From assembly GCA_020638195.1 (NCBI GenBank), contig JACKJC010000005.1, positions 414,344 through 478,343 of the forward strand: DNA of 64,000 bases, read 5' to 3'. Both the position numbers and the translations under genes were made by a program. The notes below the pieces were generated by a model, which saw only the letters and a list, made by a program, of their open reading frames with translations, had not been told where the DNA came from and did not search any database. Source of the DNA: Methylobacteriaceae bacterium (GTDB taxonomy: Bacteria; Pseudomonadota; Alphaproteobacteria; Rhizobiales; Beijerinckiaceae). Every line of letters begins with the position of its first letter. Positions within the stretch are counted from its first letter, which is position 1. Positions 27,127 to 36,518 of this stretch are shown piece after piece.

Positions 27127-29616
27127 ATGCATCGTACGCAGCGAATTGGGACCCGCATCGCCGTGGTCGGGTCTTTGATCGGCGGCCTCGGGCTTTCTGG
27201 CCTCGCCCATGCCCAGTCGATCACGGTGCAAGGCAATAGCCGTGTCGAAGCTGACGTCGTGCGTTCCTATTTCCCGAGCACGGACGCCGCGGGTGTCGCG
27301 GCGGGCGAGAAGGCGCTGCGCGCGAGCGGACTGTTTTCCTCGGTTCGCGTGAGCCGCCGCGGCTCCAGCGTCGTCGTCAACGTCGCTGAGAACAATGTCA
27401 TCAACAACGTCGCCTTCGAGGGCAACAGCAAGGTCAAGGGCGACCAGCTCCGTCCCGAGATGCAGCTGCGTTCGCGCGGGCCGTTCAGCCCGTCGGTCGC
27501 CGCCTCGGATGTCGAGCGAATCAGGGAAATCTACCGCCGCTCCGGCCGCGCCGCCGCCAAGGTCAGCTACCGCACGGTCAATCTGCCGAACGGCCGAATC
27601 GACGTCGTCTACACGATCGACGAGGGCGATAAGACCGGCGTGAAGGTCATCAACTTCTCGGGCAACCAGGCCTACTCGAGCGGCAAGCTGGTCGGCCTGA
27701 TGCAGACGACGGAAATGAATTTCCTGTCGTTCCTCAAGAATACCGACGTCTACGATCCCGACCGCATCTCCTCCGACCTCGAGTTGATCCGCCGCTACTA
27801 CCTGAAGAACGGCTATGCCGACTTCCAGGTCGTGCGCAACGAAGCCCATTTCGATGCGGCGCAGGGCGGCTACATCGTCAATATCGCGGTGAACGAAGGG
27901 CCGCAGTACCGCGTGTCCAACGTCTCGGTTCAGTCGAGCCTTCGCGACGTGCCCGGCGATTCGCTGATGCCGCTGGTCCGCCTGTCCGCCGGCCAGGTCT
28001 ACAATGGCGACGCTGTCGAGAAGACGGTCGAGGCGCTCACCAAGGCGCTCGCCCGCCGCGGCTACGCGTTCGCGCAGGTCCGCCCGCGCGGCAATCGCAA
28101 TGCCGCCGCCCAGACGGTCAGCATCGACTTCGTGATCGATGAAGGTCCGCGCGTCTACGTCGAGCGCATCAACGTGCGCGGCAATACCCGCACGCGCGAC
28201 TATGTCGTGCGCCGCGAGTTCGAGATCGGCGAAGGCGACGCCTACAATCGCGTCCTGATCGACCGCGCCGAGCGTCGCCTCAACAACCTCGGCTACTTCA
28301 AGAAGGTCCGCATCACCAACGAGCCGGGCACCGCGCCCGATCGCGTCGTGATCAACGTGGAGGTCGAGGACCAGCCCACCGGCAACTTCTCGGTGTCCGG
28401 CGGCTATTCGACGTCCGATGGCTTCATCGCGGAAGTCTCGGTCAGCGAGTCCAACTTCATGGGCCGCGGCCAGTATGTCCGCGCAGCCGCGACCCTGGGT
28501 CAGCGCACCAAGGGGCTCGAATTCAACTTCACCGAGCCGTACTTCCTCGATACGCGCGTGGCGGTCGGTTTCGATCTCTACGTGAAGAAGAACACGACCT
28601 CGCGCTACAGCGTCTACAACACGACGACCGTGGGCGGCACGCTGCGCGCGGCGATTCCGATCACTGACGAAATCACGGTCGCGCCGCGTTATTCGATCTA
28701 TTCGACCTACCTGTCGATCCCCAACGATCTGAAGCACCCCTACAACGATTGTAGCTACCCGATCCCGGGCATCACGCCGGGGCCGACGGGCTTCATGCCG
28801 GCGAGCATCTTCTACAATTGCGCCACCAATGGCGAGGCCTCGATCGCGATCAAGGCGCAGCAGGGCACGACGATCACGTCGATGTTCGGCTACACGGTGG
28901 CCTACAGCACGCTGAACAATCCGAAGAAGCCGACGGACGGCGTCTACGCCTCGCTCAATCTCGACGTCGCCGGCGCCGGCGGCGACCCGCGTTTCATCCG
29001 TACGACCGGCGAGGCGCGTTACTATCACGAGATTTTCGACAACGTTGTCGCCTTCGCCCGCATCCAGGGCGGCGCGATGAGCGCCTACGGCGGCTACAAG
29101 CTGCGCGTGACCGACCAGTTCAACCCCGGCCCCGCGTTGGTGCGCGGCTTCGCGCCGGGCGGCATTGGCCCGCGCGACATCTCGAACCCCTTCAACTACA
29201 AGGGCAATGGGCTCGGTGGTTCGAAGTACATCGGCGCCTCGGTCGAAGCGCAGTTCCCGATCTTCGGCATGCCGCGCGAACTCGGCCTCAAGGGCGCCGT
29301 CTTCGCCGACGCCGGCACGGTCTGGGGTTATAGCGGTCGCACGAATTTCACGACGGTGCAGGACGCGATCCTGTACGGTTACAGCCCGGCGATCGCGGGC
29401 GTGGGCTGCATCCCCGCCTATTCGGGACCGTGGTTCGGCCCTGGCACCTGTCTGCAGGTCGGCGGCGACACCAAGAAGATTCGCACCTCCGTCGGCGCCT
29501 CGCTTCTCTGGGACTCGCCGATGGGCCCGATCCGCTTCGATTTCGCCAAGGCGCTCTCCAAGTCGCCCTACGACCAGACGCAGTTCTTCCGCTTCTCCGG
29601 CGGCGGCAGCTTCTGA
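27127..29616 (+). CDS. bamA: Outer membrane protein assembly factor BamA
   Basis: Omp85-family barrel that inserts beta-barrel proteins into the outer membrane. It is 829 residues. The signal peptide ends at about residue 29 (GLAHA|QS). About five POTRA domains span roughly 31-400 (for example VKVINFSGNQAY, VYVERINVRGNTRTRDYVV), followed by the 16-strand barrel. The diagnostic loop motif VRGF is in VRGFAPGGIGPRD near residue 672, and the protein ends in an aromatic beta signal (FFRFSGGGSF). It has its own terminator, then lpxD. Confidence 0.97.
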   Translation: MHRTQRIGTRIAVVGSLIGGLGLSGLAHAQSITVQGNSRVEADVVRSYFPSTDAAGVAAGEKALRASGLFSSVRVSRRGSSVVVNVAENNVINNVAFEGNSKVKGDQLRPEMQLRSRGPFSPSVAASDVERIREIYRRSGRAAAKVSYRTVNLPNGRIDVVYTIDEGDKTGVKVINFSGNQAYSSGKLVGLMQTTEMNFLSFLKNTDVYDPDRISSDLELIRRYYLKNGYADFQVVRNEAHFDAAQGGYIVNIAVNEGPQYRVSNVSVQSSLRDVPGDSLMPLVRLSAGQVYNGDAVEKTVEALTKALARRGYAFAQVRPRGNRNAAAQTVSIDFVIDEGPRVYVERINVRGNTRTRDYVVRREFEIGEGDAYNRVLIDRAERRLNNLGYFKKVRITNEPGTAPDRVVINVEVEDQPTGNFSVSGGYSTSDGFIAEVSVSESNFMGRGQYVRAAATLGQRTKGLEFNFTEPYFLDTRVAVGFDLYVKKNTTSRYSVYNTTTVGGTLRAAIPITDEITVAPRYSIYSTYLSIPNDLKHPYNDCSYPIPGITPGPTGFMPASIFYNCATNGEASIAIKAQQGTTITSMFGYTVAYSTLNNPKKPTDGVYASLNLDVAGAGGDPRFIRTTGEARYYHEIFDNVVAFARIQGGAMSAYGGYKLRVTDQFNPGPALVRGFAPGGIGPRDISNPFNYKGNGLGGSKYIGASVEAQFPIFGMPRELGLKGAVFADAGTVWGYSGRTNFTTVQDAILYGYSPAIAGVGCIPAYSGPWFGPGTCLQVGGDTKKIRTSVGASLLWDSPMGPIRFDFAKALSKSPYDQTQFFRFSGGGSF

Positions 29617-29640
29617 TCCGCGGCTGAGCCAACGAACCGA

Positions 29641-29668
29641 ACGGCCCCTCCGGGGGCCGTTTTCGTTT
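29641..29668 (+). terminator. Intrinsic terminator after bamA
   Basis: Stem ACGGCCCC (29641-29648) / GGGGCCGT (29653-29660) followed by TTTTCGTTT. It separates bamA from the lpxD-fabZ-lpxA-lpxB unit. Confidence 0.85.
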
Positions 29669-29769
29669 GCGTCCCGCGCTCGGCCGGCGCCGTCGCCCCG
29701 CATTGCGAAGCTCGTGTGCGGCGCTATAAGAACAGACCGCCGTTTGGGCGGAACGGTCCCGCGGACGGC

Positions 29770-30810
29770 ATGAGCGAGCCCTTCTTCTTCTCCCTGACCA
29801 CAGCGCCGACGGTCGGCGATCTCGCGGCGCTGGTGAACGCGCAATTCGATTCGCAATATGCCGCGCGCCGGATCAAGGGATTGGCGGCGCTCGAGCGCGC
29901 CGGTCCGCGCGACCTCTCATTTTTCGATAATCCGCGCTACGGCGACGCGCTGGCTGCGACCCGCGCCGGCGCCTGCCTGCTGCGCCCGGGCGCCTTCGAA
30001 CGCGCGCCGAAGGGCGTCGCGGCCCTGATCGTCGACCATCCCTATCGCGCCTTCGCGCTGCTCGCGGCGCGCCTCGTCCCTGACAGCCTGCGCGCCGCGC
30101 CGATCTTCGCAGAAGGCGTCTCGCCCGATGCCCACGTCCATTCGCAGGCGCGCCTCGAGCCGGGCGTGAATGTCGAGCCGGGCGCGGTGGTCGGCGCCGG
30201 CGCGGAGATCGGCTCGGGCACACTTGTGGGCGCCAATGCGGTGATCGGCGCCGGCGTAAGGATCGGTCGCGACTGTTCGATCGGCTCCGGCGCGAGCCTC
30301 ACGCACGCGCTGCTCGGCGATCGCGTCATTCTTCACCCCGGCGTCCGCGTCGGCCAGGACGGTTTCGGCTTTGCGCTCGGTGCGCGCGGCCATCTCAAGG
30401 CGCCGCAGATCGGGCGCGTGATCATTCAGGACGATGTCGAGATCGGCGCCAATTGCACGCTCGATCGCGGCGCGACGCGCGACACGATCGTGGGCGAAGG
30501 AACCAAGATCGATAATCTCGTGCAGATCGGCCACAATGTCGTCGTCGGTCGCCATTGCGTCATCGTCGCGCAGGTCGGCGTCGCCGGTTCGACGGAGCTC
30601 GGCGACTTCGTCATGGTCGGCGGTCAGACGGGAATCGCCGGCCATCTGTCGATCGGCGCGGGCGCGCGCATCGCCGCGCAATCCGGCGTGATGCGCGACG
30701 TGCCGGCCGGCGCGAGCGTCGGCGGAACGCCGGCGCAGGACCTGCGCGTGTTTCTGAAGCGCGCGGCGCATGAACGGCGCGGCCGCGCCGACAAGGAGAA
30801 GAGAACGTGA
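29770..30810 (+). CDS. lpxD: UDP-3-O-acylglucosamine N-acyltransferase
   Basis: Adds the second acyl chain in lipid A synthesis, using acyl-ACP. It is 346 residues from the ATG at 29770 (MSEPFFFSLTT); a longer in-frame start at 29716 adds an unlikely basic leader. The N-terminal substrate domain covers about 1-100. The left-handed beta helix of hexapeptide repeats follows (VGAGAEIGSGTLVGANAVIG), with IDNLVQIGHNVVVG providing the catalytic histidine region. Its stop overlaps the fabZ GTG start. Confidence 0.95.
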   Translation: MSEPFFFSLTTAPTVGDLAALVNAQFDSQYAARRIKGLAALERAGPRDLSFFDNPRYGDALAATRAGACLLRPGAFERAPKGVAALIVDHPYRAFALLAARLVPDSLRAAPIFAEGVSPDAHVHSQARLEPGVNVEPGAVVGAGAEIGSGTLVGANAVIGAGVRIGRDCSIGSGASLTHALLGDRVILHPGVRVGQDGFGFALGARGHLKAPQIGRVIIQDDVEIGANCTLDRGATRDTIVGEGTKIDNLVQIGHNVVVGRHCVIVAQVGVAGSTELGDFVMVGGQTGIAGHLSIGAGARIAAQSGVMRDVPAGASVGGTPAQDLRVFLKRAAHERRGRADKEKRT

Positions 30811-31277
30811 CGAGCGAGACGGCCAAGAAACTCGAATCCTTCGACATCCAGAAGATCCTGGCCTCGCTGCCGCATCGCTATCCCTTCCTGCTCGTCGATC
30901 GCATCGTCGACATCGATGGCGACGACAGCTGCATCGGCATCAAGAATGTCACGATCAACGAGCCGCATTTCCAGGGCCATTTCCCTGAAAGGCCCGTGCA
31001 TCCCGGCGTGCTCATCATCGAGGGCATGGCGCAGACGGCCGGCGCGATCTGCATTCAGGCGCACGGCAAGGGCGAGAAGCCGTCTCTCGTCTACTTCATG
31101 ACGATCGACAAGGCGAAGTTCCGCAAGCCCGTGCTGCCGGGAGACCGGCTCGAATATCACATGAAGAAGCTCAACCAGCGCCGCAACATGTGGTGGTATT
31201 CGGGCCGCGCCATGGTCGACGGCCAGCTCGTCTGCGAGGCCGAGATCAGCGCGATGCTCGCGCCGCCGACGGCCTGA
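30807..31277 (+). CDS. fabZ: 3-hydroxyacyl-ACP dehydratase FabZ
   Basis: Dehydrates 3-hydroxyacyl-ACP in fatty acid elongation. It is 156 residues with a hot-dog fold. LPHRYPFLLVDRI opens the domain, and the catalytic pair is in FQGHFPERPVHPG (His58) and IIEGMAQTAG (Glu72). GTG start at 30807, overlapping the lpxD stop, so translation is coupled. Its location between lpxD and lpxA balances acyl supply for membrane lipid and lipid A. Confidence 0.96.
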   Translation: MTSETAKKLESFDIQKILASLPHRYPFLLVDRIVDIDGDDSCIGIKNVTINEPHFQGHFPERPVHPGVLIIEGMAQTAGAICIQAHGKGEKPSLVYFMTIDKAKFRKPVLPGDRLEYHMKKLNQRRNMWWYSGRAMVDGQLVCEAEISAMLAPPTA

Positions 31278-31287
31278 GGCGCGCGGC

Positions 31288-32097
31288 ATGGCCGCTGACG
31301 TTCATCCGTCGTCCGTCGTCGCGCCGGGCGCGCGGATCGGGGCGGGCGTGAAGATCGGCCCGTTCTGCGTCGTCGGCGAACATGTCGAACTCGCAGAGGG
31401 CGTCGAACTCGTTTCGCATGTCTCGCTCGCCGGGCGGACGACCATCGGCGCTCGGACGAGAATCTACCCCTTCGCCGCGCTCGGCCATCCGCCGCAGGAT
31501 CTGAAATATCGCGGCGAGGAAACGACGCTCGCCATCGGCAAGGACTGCATCGTCCGGGAGGGCGTCACCGCCAATCCCGGCACATCGGGCGGCGGTATGC
31601 GGACGATCATCGGCGACCGTTGCGTCCTGCTCGCGCAGGCGCATGTCGGCCACGACAGCCGTATCGGCAATGACGTCATCCTGTCGAACAACGTCATGAT
31701 CGCCGGTCATGTGCGCGTCGGCGATTTCGCCATCCTCAGCGGCGGCGTCGCCGTGCATCAATTCGCGCGCGTCGGCGCCCATGCCTTCGTCGGCGGCGTC
31801 ACCGGGCTCGAGGGCGACCTCGTGCCCTTCGGTCTGGCCTTCGGCAATCGCGCGCATCTGGTGGGTCTCAATCTCGTCGGCCTGCGTCGCCGCAATTTTT
31901 CGCGCGAGACCATCGCCAACCTGCAGGCGGCCTATCGTCTGATCTTCGAGGGCGAAGCGCCGCTTGCCGCGCGCATCGACGAACTGGAATCGTCGCTCGC
32001 CGCCGATCCGCATGTCGCACACCTCGTCGCCTTCCTGCGCGAAGGCGGCGACCGACCCTTGTGCCGGCCGCGTCGTAGCGCGGGCGCGGACGAATGA
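31288..32097 (+). CDS. lpxA: UDP-N-acetylglucosamine acyltransferase
   Basis: First step of lipid A synthesis (3-O-acylation of UDP-GlcNAc). It is 269 residues with a beta-helix of hexapeptide repeats (VAPGARIGAGVKIGPFCVVG) and the active-site histidine area GHDSRIGNDVILSNN, then GVAVHQFARVG. The C-terminal helical domain is present. The last bases overlap the ATG of lpxB directly; the lpxI gene often found between them is absent. Confidence 0.96.
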   Translation: MAADVHPSSVVAPGARIGAGVKIGPFCVVGEHVELAEGVELVSHVSLAGRTTIGARTRIYPFAALGHPPQDLKYRGEETTLAIGKDCIVREGVTANPGTSGGGMRTIIGDRCVLLAQAHVGHDSRIGNDVILSNNVMIAGHVRVGDFAILSGGVAVHQFARVGAHAFVGGVTGLEGDLVPFGLAFGNRAHLVGLNLVGLRRRNFSRETIANLQAAYRLIFEGEAPLAARIDELESSLAADPHVAHLVAFLREGGDRPLCRPRRSAGADE

Positions 32098-33260
32098 AGC
32101 TCTTCCTCGTTGCCGGTGAAAAGTCCGGCGATCTGCTCGGCGCCAAGCTGATGCAGGCGCTGCGCCTTCTCGCGCCCGGAGTGCGGATCGAGGGCGTCGG
32201 CGGCGAGGCGATGATTCGTGAAGGGCTGCGCAGTTTCTTCCCGCTGGAAGACATCGCGGTCATGGGCTTCACGTCGGTGATCGCGCATCTGCCGCGTTTG
32301 CTTCGCCGCATCGACGAGACCGCGCGTGAAATCGTCGACACGAAGCCCGACGCGCTCGTCATCATCGACAGCCCGGATTTCACTCATCGCGTCGCGCGAA
32401 AAGTGCGCGCGCTGGCGCCCGCGATTCCGATCGTCGACTACGTCAGTCCCTCGGTCTGGGCGTGGCGGCCGGGCAGGGCGCCGGCCATGCGCGCCTATGT
32501 CGATCGCGTGCTCGCGCTGTTTCCGTTCGAGCCAGCGGCGCATGAAAAGCTGGGCGGCCCGCCCTGTGTCTTCGTCGGCCACCCGCTCGTCGAACATCTC
32601 GACGAACTGCGTCCCGATGCGGAAGATGCGCGCGACCGCGAAAACGATCCCGCCGTATTCCTGCTGATGCCGGGCTCGCGGCGCTCCGAGATCGAACGGC
32701 TGATGCCGGTCTTCGGCCAGGTGCTGCATCGCGTCGCGCAGCATGGCCGTCGTATGGAAGTCATCCTGCCCGCTGTCTCGCATCTCGAAGACGCCATTCG
32801 CGAGGAGCTGCGCTCCTGGCCCTACAAGCCGGAAGTCGTGCTCGGCGATCAGGCGAAACTCGCCGCCTTCCGCCGCGCGCGCGCGGCGCTCGTCGCGTCC
32901 GGCACGGTCACGCTCGAACTCGCGCTTTCCGGCGTGCCCATGGTCGTCGCCTACAAGGTCTCGCGCGTCGAGGAGCTGGCCAAGCATTTCATCGACGTGC
33001 CCTCGATCGTTCTCGCCAATCTGGTGCTGGGCCAAAATGTCGTGCCCGAATTCATCCAGCGCGACTGCAATGAAGCGACGCTCGCCAATGCGCTGGCGCC
33101 GCTGTTCACGCACGGCGCGCAGCGCGACCGGCAGGTGGAAGCGTTCCGGAATATCGATCGCGCGCTGACGCCGGCAAATGGCGAGGCGCCGAGCATTGCG
33201 GCGGCGCGCAACGTCCTGGAGGTCGCGACAATGAAAAAGCCCGGCCGGAGGCCGGGCTAG
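32094..33260 (+). CDS. lpxB: Lipid-A-disaccharide synthase
   Basis: Condenses UDP-2,3-diacylglucosamine with lipid X to the disaccharide backbone (GT19 family, peripheral inner membrane). It is 388 residues. The start MKLFLVAGEKSGDLLGAKL matches the family GExSGD motif. YVSPSVWAWRPGRA and VFVGHPLVEHL are conserved, and PGSRRSEIERL lies in the UDP-binding half. The final codons (MKKPGRRPG) form a hairpin that acts as terminator for the convergent porin gene. Confidence 0.96.
   Translation: MKLFLVAGEKSGDLLGAKLMQALRLLAPGVRIEGVGGEAMIREGLRSFFPLEDIAVMGFTSVIAHLPRLLRRIDETAREIVDTKPDALVIIDSPDFTHRVARKVRALAPAIPIVDYVSPSVWAWRPGRAPAMRAYVDRVLALFPFEPAAHEKLGGPPCVFVGHPLVEHLDELRPDAEDARDRENDPAVFLLMPGSRRSEIERLMPVFGQVLHRVAQHGRRMEVILPAVSHLEDAIREELRSWPYKPEVVLGDQAKLAAFRRARAALVASGTVTLELALSGVPMVVAYKVSRVEELAKHFIDVPSIVLANLVLGQNVVPEFIQRDCNEATLANALAPLFTHGAQRDRQVEAFRNIDRALTPANGEAPSIAAARNVLEVATMKKPGRRPG
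33233..33258 (-). terminator. Porin terminator embedded in the lpxB 3' end
   Basis: Read on the minus strand the sequence is AGCCCGGCC-TCC-GGCCGGGCT followed by a T-run (33238-33234). It lies 34 bases past the porin stop, wholly within the last codons of lpxB. On the plus strand no T-run follows, so the signal is for the leftward porin transcript. Confidence 0.8.
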
Positions 33261-33291
33261 AGTTCTGGAGGTTACAGATTGCGTGCGCGTA

Positions 33292-34884
33292 TCAGAACGC
33301 GCGCGCCGCGCGAATGCGCAGACGGTACAGATTGTTCTGGCTCTTGAACGCCGGCAGTCCGCGCGCGATCAAAGCGGCGTCCGGCGCCAGGCCGACCGGG
33401 CGGCTGGTGACGCCATGCTGCCAGGTGAGTTCCGTGCCGAGCTCGAAGCCCTTCACCGGATTCCACATCAGGCCGGTCGCCACCAGGAACTCCTTGTAGT
33501 TGGTGACCCCGACGCCGAAGTTCGTCGAGCCCCACGCGGCGGCGCCTGCCGCCGGGTTCAGCGCATTCGCGGAATAGTTCACCTGGTAGTAGTCAGCGGT
33601 GAGCGTCGAGCTCAGCGACGGCGTCCAGTAGTGACGGAATGCGGCATCGATCGCGAAGGCTGTTCCGACTTCGCAGCGGCCCGAATAGGTCCACACGCAA
33701 TCGGATTCGAGTGAGCCGCCGTGCCAGCCGTTGCCGGAGGAGATTCGGCCGCCGCCGACGCCGTAGCCCGTCGTGGCGTACACGCCGCCATTGTACGACA
33801 GGTTGCTGCCATCGACGTAGCCCATCGCGCCGCGCGCGAAGGTCGCCTGCAGCCACAGCACGTCGCCCTTCGCGAGCATGCCGAGGTTGAATTTCAGGCC
33901 GCCCTGCACGGCGAAGCCCATGCGGTCGTCCTTGGCGAGGACGGTATTGACGGGGAGAACGACGCCAGGAATGGCGATGCCGCCGGTCGCGAACAGGCCG
34001 ACGCCGACGCGATGGATCGCGCCGGAAAGCTGCGCCGAGCCCCAGGGCTGGTCGATGCGCAGATTGGCGACGATGTCGGGCATGCGCGTGCCCAGATATT
34101 GCGACAGCGGCGCGCCGACGACGACCGGCGTGGTCAGCGCGATCGTGTTGCCGCCCGGCGCGCGATGCGAGACCGAGTCCTCGATCGCCAGCGTCGCGGA
34201 GAAGCCGCCGCCGAGACGCGCGGTATAGCCGAGCGCGTTGACCGTCTGCACCGAGCCGCGCAGGCCGGTATATCCGACCGCGTTGGCGTAGAAGTCGAAG
34301 AAGGACTGGACGCGGCCCATCGTGATGCCGGCGAACTGGATGAAGCCCTTGTCGAGTATGGTCGACTCGCGCGACGCCTGCGTTCCGAGGCCCGGCAGGC
34401 CGAGAATGCCGTTCGAGAGCGCGCCCGTGTTGGCGGTGGCGCCGGCGCCGAAATAGGAGACGACACGGATGTAGCTGCGCACCGTGCCCCACGGCGACTG
34501 CGTGCGGGCGTCGAGTTCGACGCGGCCTTCCGTGCCCCAGCCGACGGCGTCGCGCGACACGCCGGGGATGATGCCCGGAGCAAAGCCGCCGCCCGCGGCG
34601 ATGGCCGCGAAGGTCGTGTTGTTGACGCCGCCCGCGATGTTCAGGTTCGGCAGGTTGATACGGTACGGGGTATTGGAAATCGCGATTTCCGATTTGACGA
34701 GACCGCCGACGCGCAGGCAGGTGTCCGTGCCGGGAATGTAGAAGAAGCCGGCGCCATAGGCGTCGCAGATCTTCACGTATTGAACGGGCGCGGCCTTGCG
34801 GGTCGGCAGATCGGCTGCATGGCCGACCGTCGCTGTCGCCAGCGCCGCGGCGCAGCCGAGAAGCGCAGTCTTGAACAATCGCAT
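33292..34884 (-). CDS. Alphaproteobacterial porin (Porin_2 family)
   Basis: A 530-residue trimeric-type outer membrane porin. I start at 34884 (MRLFKTALLGCAAALATATV), with GAGGGA eight bases upstream, giving a signal peptide cleaved at GHA|ADLP. The mature N terminus (ADLPTRKAAPVQYVKICDAY) and the early GTDTCLRVGG strand are characteristic of Hyphomicrobiales porins. The protein has alternating amphipathic strands throughout and ends in a C-terminal phenylalanine (RIRAARAF), the usual barrel insertion signal. Four cysteines (ICDAYG, TCLRVGG, DCVWTYSGRC) match the paired cysteines of this family. Long upstream leader. Confidence 0.92.
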   Translation of the reverse strand: MRLFKTALLGCAAALATATVGHAADLPTRKAAPVQYVKICDAYGAGFFYIPGTDTCLRVGGLVKSEIAISNTPYRINLPNLNIAGGVNNTTFAAIAAGGGFAPGIIPGVSRDAVGWGTEGRVELDARTQSPWGTVRSYIRVVSYFGAGATANTGALSNGILGLPGLGTQASRESTILDKGFIQFAGITMGRVQSFFDFYANAVGYTGLRGSVQTVNALGYTARLGGGFSATLAIEDSVSHRAPGGNTIALTTPVVVGAPLSQYLGTRMPDIVANLRIDQPWGSAQLSGAIHRVGVGLFATGGIAIPGVVLPVNTVLAKDDRMGFAVQGGLKFNLGMLAKGDVLWLQATFARGAMGYVDGSNLSYNGGVYATTGYGVGGGRISSGNGWHGGSLESDCVWTYSGRCEVGTAFAIDAAFRHYWTPSLSSTLTADYYQVNYSANALNPAAGAAAWGSTNFGVGVTNYKEFLVATGLMWNPVKGFELGTELTWQHGVTSRPVGLAPDAALIARGLPAFKSQNNLYRLRIRAARAF

Positions 34885-35179
34885 GTTAAGTCCCTCTAGA
34901 CAGGCGCACAACGGCTATCGTTCGCAGGGCCCGCGAACGTCCCGCCGGAGGCGCGTTTCATTGCAACATCGCCGTGGGACAGCCCCCGCGCCCGTGAACA
35001 ATGTTGGGCGTGATCTAGGGGGCGCACATGACGGTTCCGTGTCGGATTGTGCGCCGCAGCGGGGTCTAGCGTTCTGTTTTAGAAGGTGTTGCGGGCGGGC
35101 AACGTCATCGTCACGTAATCGTTTCGTCATAAACTATCGCAGCGCTCTGAGAGGGCGGCGAATTATCGAACGCAGAACG
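34885..35179 (-). promoter_or_regulatory. Long upstream region of the porin gene
   Basis: About 295 bases lie between the gltA terminator and the porin start, with no credible ORF on either strand. The porin promoter must be here, but I could not choose a convincing -35/-10 pair. Short inverted repeats are present (for example CGCCCGC...GCGGGCG type runs). Porin leaders are often targets of small RNAs, which may explain the length. Confidence 0.3.
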
Positions 35180-35204
35180 AAAACGGCCGCCCGAGGACGG
35201 CCGT
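35180..35204 (-). terminator. Intrinsic terminator after gltA
   Basis: Minus-strand stem ACGGCCG (35204-35198) / CGGCCGT (35189-35183), followed on that strand by TTTCGTT. It is 25 bases past the gltA stop. Confidence 0.75.
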
Positions 35205-35228
35205 CCACGAATGCGATTTATTCGCGTG

Positions 35229-36518
35229 TCAGCGCTTGCTGACCGGCACGTAGTCGCGGCGCGGGGCGCCGGTGTAGAGCTGGCGCGGACGGCCGATCTT
35301 CTGGTGCGGGTCTTCGATCATTTCCTTCCACTGCGCGATCCAGCCGACGGTGCGCGCGACCGCGAACAGCACGGTGAACATGGAGGTCGGGAAGCCCATC
35401 GCCTTCAGCGTGATGCCCGAATAGAAATCGATGTTCGGATAGAGCTTCTTCTCGATGAAATATTCGTCGTGCAGCGCGATGCGTTCGAGCTCCACGGCCA
35501 CGTCGAGCAGCGGATCGTCCTTGATGCCGAGTTCGCGCAGCACCTCGTGGCAGGTCTTCTGCATGATCTTCGCGCGCGGGTCGTAGTTCTTGTAGACGCG
35601 GTGGCCGAAGCCCATCAGGCGGAACGGGTCGTTCTTGTCCTTCGCCTTGGCGACGAACTTCGGAATATTGTCGACCGAGCCGATCTCGGTGAGCATCTTC
35701 AGCGCCGCTTCGTTCGCGCCGCCGTGCGCCGGGCCCCAAAGGCAGGCGATGCCGGCCGCGATGCAGGCGAAGGGATTGGCGCCCGAGGAGCCGGCCAGAC
35801 GCACCGTCGAGGTCGACGCGTTCTGCTCGTGGTCGGCGTGCAGGATGAAGATGCGGTCGAGCGCGCGCGACAGGATCGGATTGACCTTGTACTCCTCGCA
35901 CGGCACAGCGAAGCACATGCGCAGGAAGTTCGACGTATAGTCGAGCGAATTCTGCGGATAGACGAACGGCTGTCCGGCCACGTACTTGAACGCCATCGCC
36001 GCCAGCGTCGGGATCTTCGCGATCATGCGCATCGAGGCGATCATGCGCTGGTGCGGGTCCGAGATGTCCGTCGAGTCGTGATAGAAGGCCGAGAGCGCGC
36101 CGACCGAGCCGACCATGACGGCCATCGGATGCGCGTCGCGACGGAAGCCCTGGAAGAAGCGGGCCATCTGCTCGTGCACCATCGTGTGACGCGTCACGCG
36201 ATAATCGAAGTCGGCCTTCTGCGCGGCTGTCGGCAGTTCGCCGTACAGCAGCAGATAGCAGGTCTCGAGGAAGTCGCCGTTCTCGGCGAGCTGCTCGATC
36301 GGATAGCCGCGATGCAGCAGCACGCCTTCGTCGCCGTCGATGTAGGTGATCTGGGACTCGCAGCTCGCCGTCGACGTGAAACCGGGGTCGTAGGTGAACA
36401 TCCCGGTCTTGCCGTAGAGCGCGCCAATGTCGATCACCGACGGTCCGATACTGCCGGCCCGCACCTTGGCCTCGAAATTCGTATCGCCGACTTTGATCGT
36501 GCCGGTTTCTGCGGTCAT
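35229..36518 (-). CDS. gltA: Citrate synthase (type II)
   Basis: Condenses oxaloacetate and acetyl-CoA at the entry of the TCA cycle. It is 429 residues from the ATG at 36518 (MTAETGTIKVGD), the length of the hexameric, NADH-sensitive Gram-negative type. CESQITYIDGDEGVLLHRG and the catalytic histidines in GPAHGGANEAAL and GFGHRVYKNYDPR are clear, with the C-terminal GRPRQLYTG. An in-frame start at 36620 would add 34 unlikely residues. It follows gltX on the same strand with a 180-base gap. Confidence 0.96.
   Translation of the reverse strand: MTAETGTIKVGDTNFEAKVRAGSIGPSVIDIGALYGKTGMFTYDPGFTSTASCESQITYIDGDEGVLLHRGYPIEQLAENGDFLETCYLLLYGELPTAAQKADFDYRVTRHTMVHEQMARFFQGFRRDAHPMAVMVGSVGALSAFYHDSTDISDPHQRMIASMRMIAKIPTLAAMAFKYVAGQPFVYPQNSLDYTSNFLRMCFAVPCEEYKVNPILSRALDRIFILHADHEQNASTSTVRLAGSSGANPFACIAAGIACLWGPAHGGANEAALKMLTEIGSVDNIPKFVAKAKDKNDPFRLMGFGHRVYKNYDPRAKIMQKTCHEVLRELGIKDDPLLDVAVELERIALHDEYFIEKKLYPNIDFYSGITLKAMGFPTSMFTVLFAVARTVGWIAQWKEMIEDPHQKIGRPRQLYTGAPRRDYVPVSKR

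Noticed and set aside
27043..29856. 937-codon open frame antisense to bamA
   Set aside because: High-GC mirror frame of a conserved gene. Its composition (Arg, Asp, Ala, Val repeats) shows no protein features, and bamA is certain.
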